Part shown: positions 33,242 through 41,343 of the stretch, piece after piece
How the letters are laid out: each line of letters begins with the position of its first letter
Numbering within the stretch: position 1 is the stretch's first letter
Assembly (NCBI RefSeq): GCF_009296175.1
Contig: NZ_VOSK01000039.1
Location: 1 to 41,472 of the forward strand
DNA length: 41,472 bases
Direction of reading: 5' to 3'
Source of the DNA: Microvirga tunisiensis
Lineage (GTDB): Bacteria > Pseudomonadota > Alphaproteobacteria > Rhizobiales > Beijerinckiaceae
Translations under genes and position numbers: made by a program
Notes under the pieces: model-generated
Seen by the model: the letters and a program-made list of their open reading frames with translations, nothing else
What the model was told of the DNA's origin: nothing
Database searches by the model: none

Positions 33242-34150
33242 TCACGCCCTGTTGAGCGTCGCGGCCAGCCGTGCCGCCGTCAGCGCAGCGTCCAGATCGG
33301 ACGCAATGAACTCGACGGGAGTCACCAGTTCCTTCCTGAAGGCCTCGGACAGGACAGGATGAAGCCGCGTTGATCCGCCCACCAGGGCCACAGGCCGGGG
33401 GCCAAGACGCTTGATGAGGGCATTTGCGAGGCGGGCCAGCTCCTTACCCGCTTCCTTTAGAATTTTAAGCGCGGTTCTGTCGTTGGCGAGCGCTGCCTCG
33501 CCCACGGCGCGGGCGAGCGAGCCGATCTTGCCGCGATCGCCTCCATAGACGAAGGAGCGCACGGTATTCCAGTCGGTACCGCCCAGCGCCTGGGCCAGGC
33601 ATGTGCCGAGGGTCGTTGTCCAGCCCGTGCCGGGGCCTTCCTCCTCGGCGCGCAGGACAGCCTTGAGGGCCTCACGGGCGATCCAGAAGCCGGAGCCGCC
33701 ATCGTCGATCAGGTTGCCGCGCCCGCCGACGCGGATGACCTCCTTGGCCTCGGACAGGTAATAGCCGATGGAGCCGGTGCCGCTATAGACCAGGATGCCT
33801 TCGCCGAGAGCGAAATAGGCCAGGTAGGCGATCCACATGTCTTCCGCGACGAAGACCTTGTCGGGAGAGAGCTCGAAGGTCTCCGCGAACAGGGCGCGCA
33901 TGGTTGCTTCCGCCGGCGTGTCGCGGGTCAGCCCGGTGATGCCGGCGATGATGCCCAAGGGGCGACCCGTCTTCATCACCACCTGGGCCATGTCGAGAAC
34001 GATCTGGCGGGCGCGCTCTTCGGCGGCGGCGGAGAAGAGATGGCCGGTCAGGGGGGCGACGGAGCCTTGGGCGATGCATTGGCCATTCGTATTCGCCAGC
34101 CGCCAGCGCGTGGCGGTGCCGCCCGCGTCGATGCCAAGCCCCAGCCCCAT
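33242..34150 (-). CDS. N-acetylglucosamine kinase-like ATPase (BadF/BadG/BcrA/BcrD family)
   Basis: 302 residues of the actin-like ASKHA fold: phosphate-1 loop GLGIDAGGTATRWRLA (residues 4-19), catalytic Asp in VFVAEDMWIAYLA, ILVYSGTGSIGYY, GGRGNLIDDGGSGFWIARE and the adenosine loop VALVGGSTRLHPVL. GlcNAc kinases of this family make GlcNAc-6-P, the same product as MurQ, whose gene lies 76 nt upstream on the same strand. MurNAc or glucosamine as substrate cannot be excluded. Confidence 0.85.
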   Translation of the reverse strand: MGLGLGIDAGGTATRWRLANTNGQCIAQGSVAPLTGHLFSAAAEERARQIVLDMAQVVMKTGRPLGIIAGITGLTRDTPAEATMRALFAETFELSPDKVFVAEDMWIAYLAYFALGEGILVYSGTGSIGYYLSEAKEVIRVGGRGNLIDDGGSGFWIAREALKAVLRAEEEGPGTGWTTTLGTCLAQALGGTDWNTVRSFVYGGDRGKIGSLARAVGEAALANDRTALKILKEAGKELARLANALIKRLGPRPVALVGGSTRLHPVLSEAFRKELVTPVEFIASDLDAALTAARLAATLNRA

Positions 34151-34213
34151 GACCCCTTGCCTCTTCTTTCAGCCGGTCACCCGGCTGGCCCGTTATGCCA
34201 TCCTTGTCAGGAA

Positions 34214-34246
34214 GACTTCGAGAAGTTTAGGGAGACTTGGAGAAGT
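34214..34246. repeat. imperfect 20-bp tandem repeat at the murQ 3' end
   Basis: GACTTCGAGAAGT (34214-34226) and GACTTGGAGAAGT (34234-34246), period 20. The second copy encodes the last residues of MurQ; the first lies just past its stop and looks like a duplicated tail. Confidence 0.6.
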
Positions 34247-35117
34247 CTGCCAGGGCTTTGCGCAGATTGCCGCCGTTTCGCTCGAGCGCGCCACGCGCTT
34301 CCGCCGGACCGGCGCCCAGGGCGATGAGAACGGCCATTTTCAGGTCGCCGTCCGATTGCCGCATCGCCTCGATGGCTGTGGCATCGTCGCAATCGGTGAT
34401 CTGCGAGACCATGATCTCGCTGCGCCGGCGCAGCTTGGCATTCGTCGCGCGCATGTTGACCATCAGGCCGCGATAGACCCGGTCGAGGCGCACCATGATC
34501 AGGGTCGAGAGCAGGTTGAGGATGATCTTCTGCGCCGTGCCCGCCTTCATGCGTGTCGAGCCGGCAATGACCTCCTCGCCGGTATCGGCGAGTATCGGAT
34601 GGGAGCAGGCTTCGAGAATGGGCGTGTCGGGATTGTTGGAGATGCCGATGGTCTGCGCCCCGCGGGAGGCCGCCTCCTTCAGGGCCGCGATGGTGAAGGG
34701 CGTGCGGCCGCTGGCCGCGACGCCGATCACCACGTCGTCGGGCCCGATGTCGTTGCTACGGATCCCGGCAATGCCTTCCTCGACCGAATCCTCGGCGTTT
34801 TCAACCGCCTGCATGATGGCGCCCGTGCCACCGGCGATCAGATAGACCACCCGATCGTCGGGCCAGTTGAAGGTCGGCGGCAGTTCCGTTCCGTCCTGAA
34901 CGCCAATGCGGCCGGACGTGCCGGCGCCCGCATAGACGAGCCGTCCCCCGCGGCGCAGGCGCTTGACCGCCTCTTCCGCCGCCGCCGCGATGGCCGGCAG
35001 GGATGGCCTGACGGCCGCCACCGCCGAGAGCTGACCTTCAAGGAAGGCCGAGAGGACATCAAGGCTCGGCCAGGTGTCGAGATCCTGGTAGCGGGTACTG
35101 AAATGCTCTGTCGCCAT
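34227..35117 (-). CDS. murQ: N-acetylmuramic acid 6-phosphate etherase
   Basis: Cleaves the lactyl ether of MurNAc-6-P to give GlcNAc-6-P and D-lactate, in cytoplasmic peptidoglycan recycling. 296 residues: STRYQDLDTWPSLDVL at the start, SIS-domain sugar-phosphate loop VYAGAGTSGRIGVQDGTELPPTF, GIRSNDIGPDDVVIGVAASG, EVIAGSTRMKAGTAQK and KLRRRSEIMV. The start MATEHFS at 35117 is the conserved one; the frame is open further to 35168. Preceded by a 112-bp gap with a promoter and operator-like repeats. Confidence 0.96.
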   Translation of the reverse strand: MATEHFSTRYQDLDTWPSLDVLSAFLEGQLSAVAAVRPSLPAIAAAAEEAVKRLRRGGRLVYAGAGTSGRIGVQDGTELPPTFNWPDDRVVYLIAGGTGAIMQAVENAEDSVEEGIAGIRSNDIGPDDVVIGVAASGRTPFTIAALKEAASRGAQTIGISNNPDTPILEACSHPILADTGEEVIAGSTRMKAGTAQKIILNLLSTLIMVRLDRVYRGLMVNMRATNAKLRRRSEIMVSQITDCDDATAIEAMRQSDGDLKMAVLIALGAGPAEARGALERNGGNLRKALADFSKSP

Positions 35118-35135
35118 TATACCAACTTTCTTCCA

Positions 35136-35168
35136 GACCAGTATAGGACCAGTTGGGTGCCGCAACAA
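35136..35168 (-). promoter_or_regulatory. murQ promoter with operator-like direct repeats
   Basis: On the minus strand, TTGTTG (35168-35163), 17 nt, then TATACT (35145-35140). ACTGGTC occurs twice 11 bp apart (35153-35147, 35142-35136), straddling the -10. On the plus strand TATAGGACCA (35142-35151) nearly equals TATTGGACCA in the importer promoter at 37424-37433. GntR-type NagR/DasR sites contain TGGTC/GACCA half-sites, so a GntR-type regulator is plausible; none is in the window. Confidence 0.45.
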
Positions 35169-35199
35169 TGGCCCGCAGGCAGGTCAGGCGAGAGGAACA

Positions 35200-35216
35200 G
35201 CCAACTTTCTGTTGGC
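35200..35216. repeat. inverted repeat between murQ and the serine hydrolase gene
   Basis: GCCAAC (35200-35205) / GTTGGC (35211-35216) around TTTCT. The decamer CCAACTTTCT within it also occurs at 35122-35131 beside the murQ start. Could be a weak terminator of the hydrolase gene or part of an operator. Confidence 0.5.
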
Positions 35217-35229
35217 ATCCTTAAAGGCG

Positions 35230-36246
35230 CTACCGTCGATCGAACAACGCGATCACCTGCTCGCCCGTTGCACGGCGAAGCGCCAGGATCCCGCTGTCCT
35301 TGTGCCGGCTCGGATGGACGCGGTTGGTGAGCAGCGACCAGGCGAGGCCACGCTCGAAATCGAGCCATAAGCTGGTGCCCGTGAAGCCCGTATGACCGAT
35401 GGTATCGGGAGAGCAGGAATCGCCTCCGTGCCAGCCGGGATAGAAGCCCTCCCAGCCGACCGTGCGCTTGTCCGATTCACGCGTGCGGATGGCCTTGATG
35501 GAATCGGACGAAAGGGCGGAGCCGTCGAAAGGCGAGTGAGCGAAATCGAGCACGCCGTCGATGGTTCCGAACAGTCCCGCATGGCCCGAGGCGCCGCCGA
35601 GCGCATAGGCATTCTCGTCATGCACCTCGCCGCGGATCACGCGCCCGCGCCAGGTATCCTTCTCCGTCGCGGCGCAAAGGTTCGGATCGGGCCGGAACGA
35701 AAATTTTTCGGGAAGCGGCTGATCGATCAGCGCTTGGCCCGTGATGCGCTCGATGGCGATGCCGAGCAGCATGAAGTTGATGTCCGAATAGACCGGTGGA
35801 CCGGCCTGCCAGACGCGCTGCAGGATGAAGGCGCGCAACGTGTTCGGGTCCTGGCCGTAGGTGTAGAGCGGCTCGACACCCGGCAGATGCGTCTGATGCG
35901 CCAGACATTGACGGAACGTAAGGCGCCGCTCGGCCGCGTTCATGTCGTATTGGCGCAGATCCGGGATGACCCTCACCAGAGGATCGTCGAGCGCAATCCG
36001 GCCTGCCTCGACCAGGTCCAGAATGCGCGTCGTCGTGAAGATGACTTTGGTGAGAGAGGCGAGATCGAACCATGTTTCACGGGAAACAATTTCCCGCTCC
36101 GGCTCGATCTGCGCATGGCCCGCCCATCGTACGGCACGCTCGCCATCGGCCGTGACGATGCCGAGCACCGCGGCCGGAATGTTGCCGTCGCGAATGGAGG
36201 CGGCGGCAGGCGCGAAGGCCTGTTCGATCAGAGCAGACGGAGCCAT
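35230..36246 (-). CDS. class C beta-lactamase-related serine hydrolase
   Basis: 338 residues with the serine beta-lactamase/DD-peptidase triad: Ser64-x-x-Lys67 in LASLTKVIF, Tyr153-Ser-Asp in PPVYSDINFMLLG and His285-Thr-Gly in IGHTGFTGTSLW. No signal peptide is seen, so it may act in the cytoplasm. Similar enzymes sit in MurNAc recycling loci (for example ybbE beside murQ in Bacillus), where they may trim muropeptide stems. It starts 7 nt after anmK, so it is the second gene of that operon. Resistance function not implied. Confidence 0.88.
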   Translation of the reverse strand: MAPSALIEQAFAPAAASIRDGNIPAAVLGIVTADGERAVRWAGHAQIEPEREIVSRETWFDLASLTKVIFTTTRILDLVEAGRIALDDPLVRVIPDLRQYDMNAAERRLTFRQCLAHQTHLPGVEPLYTYGQDPNTLRAFILQRVWQAGPPVYSDINFMLLGIAIERITGQALIDQPLPEKFSFRPDPNLCAATEKDTWRGRVIRGEVHDENAYALGGASGHAGLFGTIDGVLDFAHSPFDGSALSSDSIKAIRTRESDKRTVGWEGFYPGWHGGDSCSPDTIGHTGFTGTSLWLDFERGLAWSLLTNRVHPSRHKDSGILALRRATGEQVIALFDRR

Positions 36247-36253
36247 GGCAGGT

Positions 36254-37351
36254 TCACGCGGCGCGGTGCAGTTCGCCGCCGGGCATGGGATGCGGCACGC
36301 CCGTCGTGGTGGGTAGGCTTAAGGGCAACCCGAGCGTGGATCTCACGGCGAGATAACCGAAGGCCTGGGCTTCCAGGAAATCGCCGTCCCAGCCCACGGC
36401 TTCGACCGGATCGACGGCAACGCCCAGTTCCTCGTGCAGGCGCGTCATGAAATGCGCGTTGCGCCGCCCGCCGCCCGTGACGAGCCAGCGTTGCGGCGCG
36501 CGCGGAACATGGCGCAGCGAGGCGATGACGGATTGAATGGTGAACTCCGCCAAGGTGGCGGCACCGTCCGCATCGGACAGGGCTTCCACACCCTTGGCGC
36601 GGGCATGAAAGTCCTGACGGTCCAGGGATTTCGGGGCAGGGCGGTCGAAGAACGGGTTGTTCATGAACTCCGCGACGAGCTTCGCGTCCGCATTGCCGGA
36701 AGCGGCGAGCCGTCCGTTCTCGTCGAAGCTCAGGCCGCGCCGGCGCAGAATGAAATCGTCGAGCAGCGCGCTTGCAGGGCCCGTGTCGAAAGCGATCACC
36801 ACATCGCCGTCGATATAGGTGACGTTTCCGACGCCGCCGAGATTGAGGATCATGACGGGCTGAGCGAGCTTGCTCGCCAGGGCGCGGTGATAGAGCGGAA
36901 CGAAGGGCGCGCCTTCGCCGCCCGAGGCGACATCCGCATGGCGGAAGCGATAGACCGTGTCGACGCCGAGCGCCGCCGCGACCCTTTCGCCGAGGCCGAG
37001 CTGGCGCGTGAAGCGAGCTTCCGGCCGGTGATAGACCGTCTGGCCGTGGAAGCCGATCAGGCTCACGTCACTCGCCGGAATCCCGACTTCCGTCATGAAG
37101 CGCCGGATGGCGTCGATATGCGCGTCCGTCACCGCCTGCTCGAGATCCTCCAGCGGCTCACTCTGCGCTCGCGTCGGTTCGGCGATCAGCGCCTGGAGGG
37201 TTTTTCTTAAAGTCTCTGGATAGGAGAAGGTCCGCCCCGGTCCCGGCCTCACGACGGTATCGCCATCCGTTTCCACGACGGACACGTCGATGCCGTCCAT
37301 GGACGTGCCGCTGATCACGCCGACGGCTTTGACAATGGGGCGTTGCGACAT
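36254..37351 (-). CDS. anmK: anhydro-N-acetylmuramic acid kinase
   Basis: Opens the 1,6-anhydro ring of anhMurNAc and phosphorylates it to MurNAc-6-P, the MurQ substrate. 365 residues: AVGVISGTSMDGIDVSVVET (residues 10-29, phosphate loop), SLIGFHGQTVYHRP, VMILNLGGVGNVTYI, VIAFDTGPASALLDDFI and WLVTGGGRRNAHFM. Full length. First gene of a minus-strand run anmK, serine hydrolase, murQ, GlcNAc kinase; divergent from the importer. Confidence 0.96.
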   Translation of the reverse strand: MSQRPIVKAVGVISGTSMDGIDVSVVETDGDTVVRPGPGRTFSYPETLRKTLQALIAEPTRAQSEPLEDLEQAVTDAHIDAIRRFMTEVGIPASDVSLIGFHGQTVYHRPEARFTRQLGLGERVAAALGVDTVYRFRHADVASGGEGAPFVPLYHRALASKLAQPVMILNLGGVGNVTYIDGDVVIAFDTGPASALLDDFILRRRGLSFDENGRLAASGNADAKLVAEFMNNPFFDRPAPKSLDRQDFHARAKGVEALSDADGAATLAEFTIQSVIASLRHVPRAPQRWLVTGGGRRNAHFMTRLHEELGVAVDPVEAVGWDGDFLEAQAFGYLAVRSTLGLPLSLPTTTGVPHPMPGGELHRAA

Positions 37352-37406
37352 CTTCTGCTCCGGAATGCTCTCGTTTACCGGCCGACCATAGCACAGGCGG
37401 TGAAGG

Positions 37407-37462
37407 GGTCCAGAGTGGTATGATATTGGACCATGACAGGTTTCCGGCGATGGCCTATAAAT
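37407..37462 (+). promoter_or_regulatory. importer promoter with overlapping operator
   Basis: ATGACA (37433-37438), 17 nt, TATAAA (37456-37461): a good sigma-70 promoter with a leader of about 25 nt to the ATG at 37493. Directly upstream and touching the -35 is TGGTATGATATTGGACCA (37416-37433) inside a GGTCCA-N14-TGGACC dyad (37407-37432). TATTGGACCA differs by one base from the murQ site. Confidence 0.6.
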
Positions 37463-37492
37463 CCCCTGCGGCTTCCAAGGGAGAAAAGACGC

Positions 37493-38992
37493 ATGGTCAG
37501 GTCAGCACTGCGCAGCGCAATCGGTGCAGGTTTCATGGTAGCCGCGATGGCTTCCGCTTCGGCTCAGGTTCTGGAGATCGGCGTGGATAACGGCCCGACG
37601 GGTCTCGATCCGCACCTCATCACCGCCTTTCCGAGCTTCATGGTGGTGAACGGCAACATCTACGAGGGTCTCACCGCCATCGATAAGGACCTGAAGATCG
37701 TCCCCGGCCTCGCCGAATCCTGGACCGTCTCGTCGGACGGCAAGGCCTACACCTTCAAGCTGCGTTCGGGCGTGAAATTCCATGACGGCTCCGCCATGGA
37801 GGCCGAGGATGTGGTGTCCTCGATCAAACGCGTGCTGAGCAAGGACATCGCTTCGCCCTTGGCAAGTCGCCTCTCGGCCATCGAGAGCGCCAACGCGGTC
37901 GACGGCACAACCATGGAGCTGAAGCTCAAGGAGCCGTCCGCCGCCCTTCTGAGCTCGCTGGCCACCATCGCTATCGTGCCGAGCGCCATGGAAGCGAACA
38001 AGAATGCCCTGCAGAAGGCACCGGTCGGCACGGGCCCGTTCAAGTTCCAGGAATGGCAGCCGAACGGCTTCATCCTCCTGACCAAGAACGAGACCTACTG
38101 GGATAAGGGCATGCCGAAGCTCGCAGGTCTCAAGTTCAACATCGTGCCGGAATCGGCCACCCGTCAGGTCGGCCTGAGCAATGGCCAATATGCGCTTCTG
38201 CCCAACATCGATGCGGCCACGGCGCTGCAGCTCAAAGGCAAGCCGAACGTGAAGCTCTCCGAGACCATGGATCTCGCCTACACGCTCATCGGCATGAACG
38301 TGTCGAAGCCGCCCTTCGACAATCCGAAGGTGCGCGAGGCGGTGAACTATGCCGTCAACCGCCAAGAGATCGTCGACGCGGCTCTCTTCGGCGCCGGCGT
38401 GCCCGGCGGTCCGCTGTCGCCTGCCCTGAAATCCTGGGCGCTCGATGTGAACCAGTTCGCCTGCTACAAGCCCGACCCCGCCAAGGCGCAGGCGCTGCTA
38501 AAGGAAGCGGGCGTGGCAACGCCTGTGGCCGTCACCATGAAGGTCCTGCCGCGCCAGGACATCAAGGACATCGCCCAGGTGGTGCAGGAGCAGCTGAACA
38601 AGGCGGGCTTCAAGGTCGAATTGATCAACCAGGAGCAGGGCCAGTTCATCCAGGATTGGCGCAACAGCAACTTCGATCTGTTTGCATCCCTCAATGCGGG
38701 ACAGCCCGATCCGGATGATTATTTCTACCGCACCTTCCGCACGGGCGGTTCGACCAACGTGTTCAAGTATTCGGATGCGGAGATCGACGGGCTGCTCGAC
38801 CAGGCCCGTACCCAGCAGGACCAAGCTGCGCGCAAGACGGCCTATGACAAGGTGCAGCAGAAGCTCGCCTGCTCGGGCCCGGCGGCGCATCTCACCTACG
38901 GAACCCTGTTCTCGGCCATGAACGGCAAGCTGCAGGGCTTTGATACGATGCCGAACCGTTCTCTCCTGAACCTGCGCAACGCGTCCTACTGA
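37493..38992 (+). CDS. ABC importer substrate-binding protein, family 5 (peptide/opine/muropeptide type)
   Basis: 499 residues. Signal peptide MVRSALRSAIGAGFMVAAMA with cleavage near SASAQ-VLEIG, then an SBP_bac_5 domain (GLDPHLITAFPSFMVVNGNI, LKIVPGLAESWTVSSDGKAY, GTGPFKFQEWQPNG, REAVNYAVNRQEIVDAALFG). It captures an oligopeptide-like ligand in the periplasm. The divergent anmK-murQ cluster suggests muropeptides or amino sugars; dipeptides are the default alternative. The start at 37493 is fixed by GGGAG and the signal peptide; the frame is open from 37433. Confidence 0.92.
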   Translation: MVRSALRSAIGAGFMVAAMASASAQVLEIGVDNGPTGLDPHLITAFPSFMVVNGNIYEGLTAIDKDLKIVPGLAESWTVSSDGKAYTFKLRSGVKFHDGSAMEAEDVVSSIKRVLSKDIASPLASRLSAIESANAVDGTTMELKLKEPSAALLSSLATIAIVPSAMEANKNALQKAPVGTGPFKFQEWQPNGFILLTKNETYWDKGMPKLAGLKFNIVPESATRQVGLSNGQYALLPNIDAATALQLKGKPNVKLSETMDLAYTLIGMNVSKPPFDNPKVREAVNYAVNRQEIVDAALFGAGVPGGPLSPALKSWALDVNQFACYKPDPAKAQALLKEAGVATPVAVTMKVLPRQDIKDIAQVVQEQLNKAGFKVELINQEQGQFIQDWRNSNFDLFASLNAGQPDPDDYFYRTFRTGGSTNVFKYSDAEIDGLLDQARTQQDQAARKTAYDKVQQKLACSGPAAHLTYGTLFSAMNGKLQGFDTMPNRSLLNLRNASY

Positions 38993-39005
38993 ACATCACT
39001 CATGG

Positions 39006-39033
39006 TCCCGGCGCTGTCCTCGCGGCGCCGGGA
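39006..39033 (+). terminator. intercistronic hairpin between binding protein and permease genes
   Basis: TCCCGGCGC (39006-39014) / GCGCCGGGA (39025-39033), 10-nt loop, followed by TCTTTATT. In ABC importer operons such a hairpin usually lets the binding protein be made in excess over the permeases, by partial termination or mRNA protection. Confidence 0.7.
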
Positions 39034-39057
39034 TCTTTATTGGAAGAGCCTGCCCGT

Positions 39058-40005
39058 ATGAACCGCGTTCTGCTCGCACGCCTCATCGATCTCGTCATCG
39101 TCCTCTTCGGCGTGTCGATCATCGTGTTCCTGATGATCCGGATGATCCCCGGCGATGCGGTGGCGATCATGCTGGGAGCGAATACCGAGATCACGCCCGA
39201 GTGCATGGCGGAGCTCAACCGCCGCGTCGGTCTCGATCGTCCCATCGTCGAGCAATATCTGCTCTGGGCCGGATCGGCCCTGCGTGGCGATTTCGGCACC
39301 TCCCTCTGGACCGGTCGGCCGGTCTCGACCGAAATTCTTCTCCATCTGTGGCCGACGCTGGAACTCACCCTATTGTCGCTCGTCATCGGCGCAGTGCTCG
39401 CGGTTCCTGTCGGCTGCCTGATGGCGCAGACGCGTGGCGGTGCAGCCGACGTGGCGATGCGTGTCACCGCCATCGCGGGTCTGACGATCCCGTCCTTCTG
39501 GCTCGGAATCGTGCTGATCCTGCTCCTCTCCAATTGGGCGCCGGGTTTCGCATCGCTCGGCTATGTGCCCTTCTCGGAGGATCCCGTCGGCAATCTCCAG
39601 CGCATGCTGCTGCCGGCCTTTGCCCTGGCGCTGCCGATTCTGGCCAATCTCTCGCGTCTGGTGCGCTCGGCCATGCTCGACGCGCTGGGACAGGATTACG
39701 TCCGCACCGCCCGCGCCAAGGGTCTGCCGGAGCGGCGCGTCGTCTACAAGCATGCCCTGCGCAATGCGTTGATTCCGTTTCTCACCAGTGTCGGCATCAT
39801 GACCGGGTATCTGCTTGGCGGCGCCATCGCGGTCGAGCAGGTCTTTGCCATTCCGGGCCTCGGGCGGCTTATCCTCGGCGCTATCGCCGAGCGCAACTAT
39901 CCGTTGATCCAAGCCACCATCCTTGTGGTGACGGCGGGCTTCGTCTTCGTGAACTTCCTGGTCGACTTCCTCTACATCATCGTCGATCCCCGCGTGAGGG
40001 CTTGA
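39058..40005 (+). CDS. ABC importer permease, DppB/OppB type
   Basis: 315 residues, six membrane helices. N-terminal LLARLIDLVIVLFGVSIIVF is typical of DppB; PGDAVAIMLG, then the EAA loop around DYVRTARAKGLPERRVVYKH that contacts the ATPase, and IAVEQVFAIPGLGRLILGAI. Forms the membrane channel with the next gene. The ATG at 39058 has GGAAGAG about 11 nt upstream; a TTG at 39040 overlaps that site and is unlikely. Confidence 0.93.
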   Translation: MNRVLLARLIDLVIVLFGVSIIVFLMIRMIPGDAVAIMLGANTEITPECMAELNRRVGLDRPIVEQYLLWAGSALRGDFGTSLWTGRPVSTEILLHLWPTLELTLLSLVIGAVLAVPVGCLMAQTRGGAADVAMRVTAIAGLTIPSFWLGIVLILLLSNWAPGFASLGYVPFSEDPVGNLQRMLLPAFALALPILANLSRLVRSAMLDALGQDYVRTARAKGLPERRVVYKHALRNALIPFLTSVGIMTGYLLGGAIAVEQVFAIPGLGRLILGAIAERNYPLIQATILVVTAGFVFVNFLVDFLYIIVDPRVRA

Positions 40006-40008
40006 GCC

Positions 40009-40833
40009 GTGTCGCGTCTGGCCAAGAACAAGCTTCTCGCCTTCGCCGTCATTCTGGTGGCGGTCCAGCTCATCCTCGCGATCGGGGCGCCCTTGTTCGC
40101 GCCTTATGATCCCATGGCGCAGAGCGTCGCGCGGCGCCTGCGCGCGCCGTCCGAGCTGAACTGGTTCGGCACCGACCAATTGGGTCGGGATGTGCTGACA
40201 CGCATCCTCTACGGCTATCGCACCTCTCTTATCGCCTGCCTGCTCGCCGTCGGCGTCGCGCTTCTCGCCGGTGGTGCGCTCGGTCTTGTCGCCGCCTATT
40301 ACCGCGGCTGGCTCGACCGCATCATCATGCGCGTCATGGACGTGCTCTTCGCCTTCCCGGTGATGCTGCTCGCGATCGGCATCATCGCCGTCCTGGGACC
40401 GCACACCTACAGCGCGGCCGCCGCCATCGCCGTCGTTTATACGCCGATCTTCGCTCGCCTCCTGCGCGGTCCGGCGCTCGTCTTGTGCGAGAGCGAGTAT
40501 GTGGCGGGAGCGAAAGCCATCGGCGCTTCGGATGCCCGCATCATCTTCCTGCACATCCTGCCGAACCTCGCCTCCGTCATCCTGGTCCAGACGAGCCTGC
40601 TGCTCTCCGCGGCCATCCTGGTAGAGGCCTCATTGTCCTTCCTCGGTCTCGGCACGCAGCCGCCGACACCGTCGCTCGGCCTGATGCTGTCGGAAGGCCG
40701 CAACTTCCTCATGCTCTCGCCGTGGAGCGCGATCTTCGCGGGCTTTGCCATCCTGTTCCTGTCCTTCGGCTTCAATCTCCTGGGCGACGCCCTGCGCGAC
40801 ACGCTCGATCCGCGCCTGCGGGGACAGCCGTGA
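40009..40833 (+). CDS. ABC importer permease, DppC/OppC type
   Basis: 274 residues. FAPYDPMAQSVARRLRAPSE followed by HWFGTDQLGRDVL-like text (NWFGTDQLGRDVLTRILYG) is the DppC signature; EAA loop in CESEYVAGAKAIGASDARII; EASLSFLGLGTQPPTPSLGL near the C-terminus. GTG start 3 nt after the previous stop. No DppD/DppF ATPase gene follows, so the importer must borrow ATPases from elsewhere. Confidence 0.93.
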   Translation: MSRLAKNKLLAFAVILVAVQLILAIGAPLFAPYDPMAQSVARRLRAPSELNWFGTDQLGRDVLTRILYGYRTSLIACLLAVGVALLAGGALGLVAAYYRGWLDRIIMRVMDVLFAFPVMLLAIGIIAVLGPHTYSAAAAIAVVYTPIFARLLRGPALVLCESEYVAGAKAIGASDARIIFLHILPNLASVILVQTSLLLSAAILVEASLSFLGLGTQPPTPSLGLMLSEGRNFLMLSPWSAIFAGFAILFLSFGFNLLGDALRDTLDPRLRGQP

Positions 40834-41267
40834 TTGTGCGGCCTGCCAAGATTGAGGATATTCAGGCTCTCGCCGCGATTGCCGAAAGATCCTACCGGGC
40901 AGCCTTTGCGGACATCCTAGAAGAGGATGTGCTCGCAAGCCGGAGTGTCAGTTATTTCGAAGAGCGGTTCGCCGCCGCATGGGAGCGCATGCTGGTGGCG
41001 CTTTCCGGCCAAACGCCACTCGGATTCCTGCTCATGACCGATGGGCATATCGACATGCTGTTCATGGATCCTGATGCGGGTGGCCAGGGGGGCGGCGCGC
41101 TTCTGCTGCAGCGGGCTGAAACATTAGGGGCAAAGAGTCTCGAATGCTTCCGCGACAATCATGGCGCCCGACGCTTCTACGAGCGTCATGGCTGGCGAGT
41201 GGAACGGGAATACGAACGCGAGTTCGCCGGGTGCAGCCGCAGCTTCGTCCTTTATGAGAAGAGCTAA
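40830..41267 (+). CDS. GNAT-family N-acetyltransferase
   Basis: 145 residues. IVRPAKIEDIQALAAIAERS at the start, acetyl-CoA loop DAGGQGGGALLLQRAE (variant of Q/RxxGxG/A), then LECFRDNHGARRFYERHGWR, the usual GNAT C-terminal half. The start is GTG overlapping the permease stop (GTGA at 40830-40833), so it is coupled to the importer operon and may modify an imported amino compound; substrate unknown. Confidence 0.88.
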   Translation: MIVRPAKIEDIQALAAIAERSYRAAFADILEEDVLASRSVSYFEERFAAAWERMLVALSGQTPLGFLLMTDGHIDMLFMDPDAGGQGGGALLLQRAETLGAKSLECFRDNHGARRFYERHGWRVEREYEREFAGCSRSFVLYEKS

Positions 41268-41303
41268 TCGCCAGTCGGTAAGAAGGCCAGTTACATTCAC
41301 TCA

Positions 41304-41343
41304 CCTCATCCTGAGGAGGCGCGTAGCGCCGTCTCGAAGGAGG
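41304..41343. repeat. dispersed intergenic repeat with CCTCATCCTGAGG core
   Basis: CCTCATCCTGAGGAGGCGCG with hairpin GGCGC-GTA-GCGCC (41318-41330) and CTCGAAGGAGG at the right. A short repeat type that I recall as abundant in Rhizobiales genomes. Here it forms the last codons of the transposase remnant. Confidence 0.75.
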
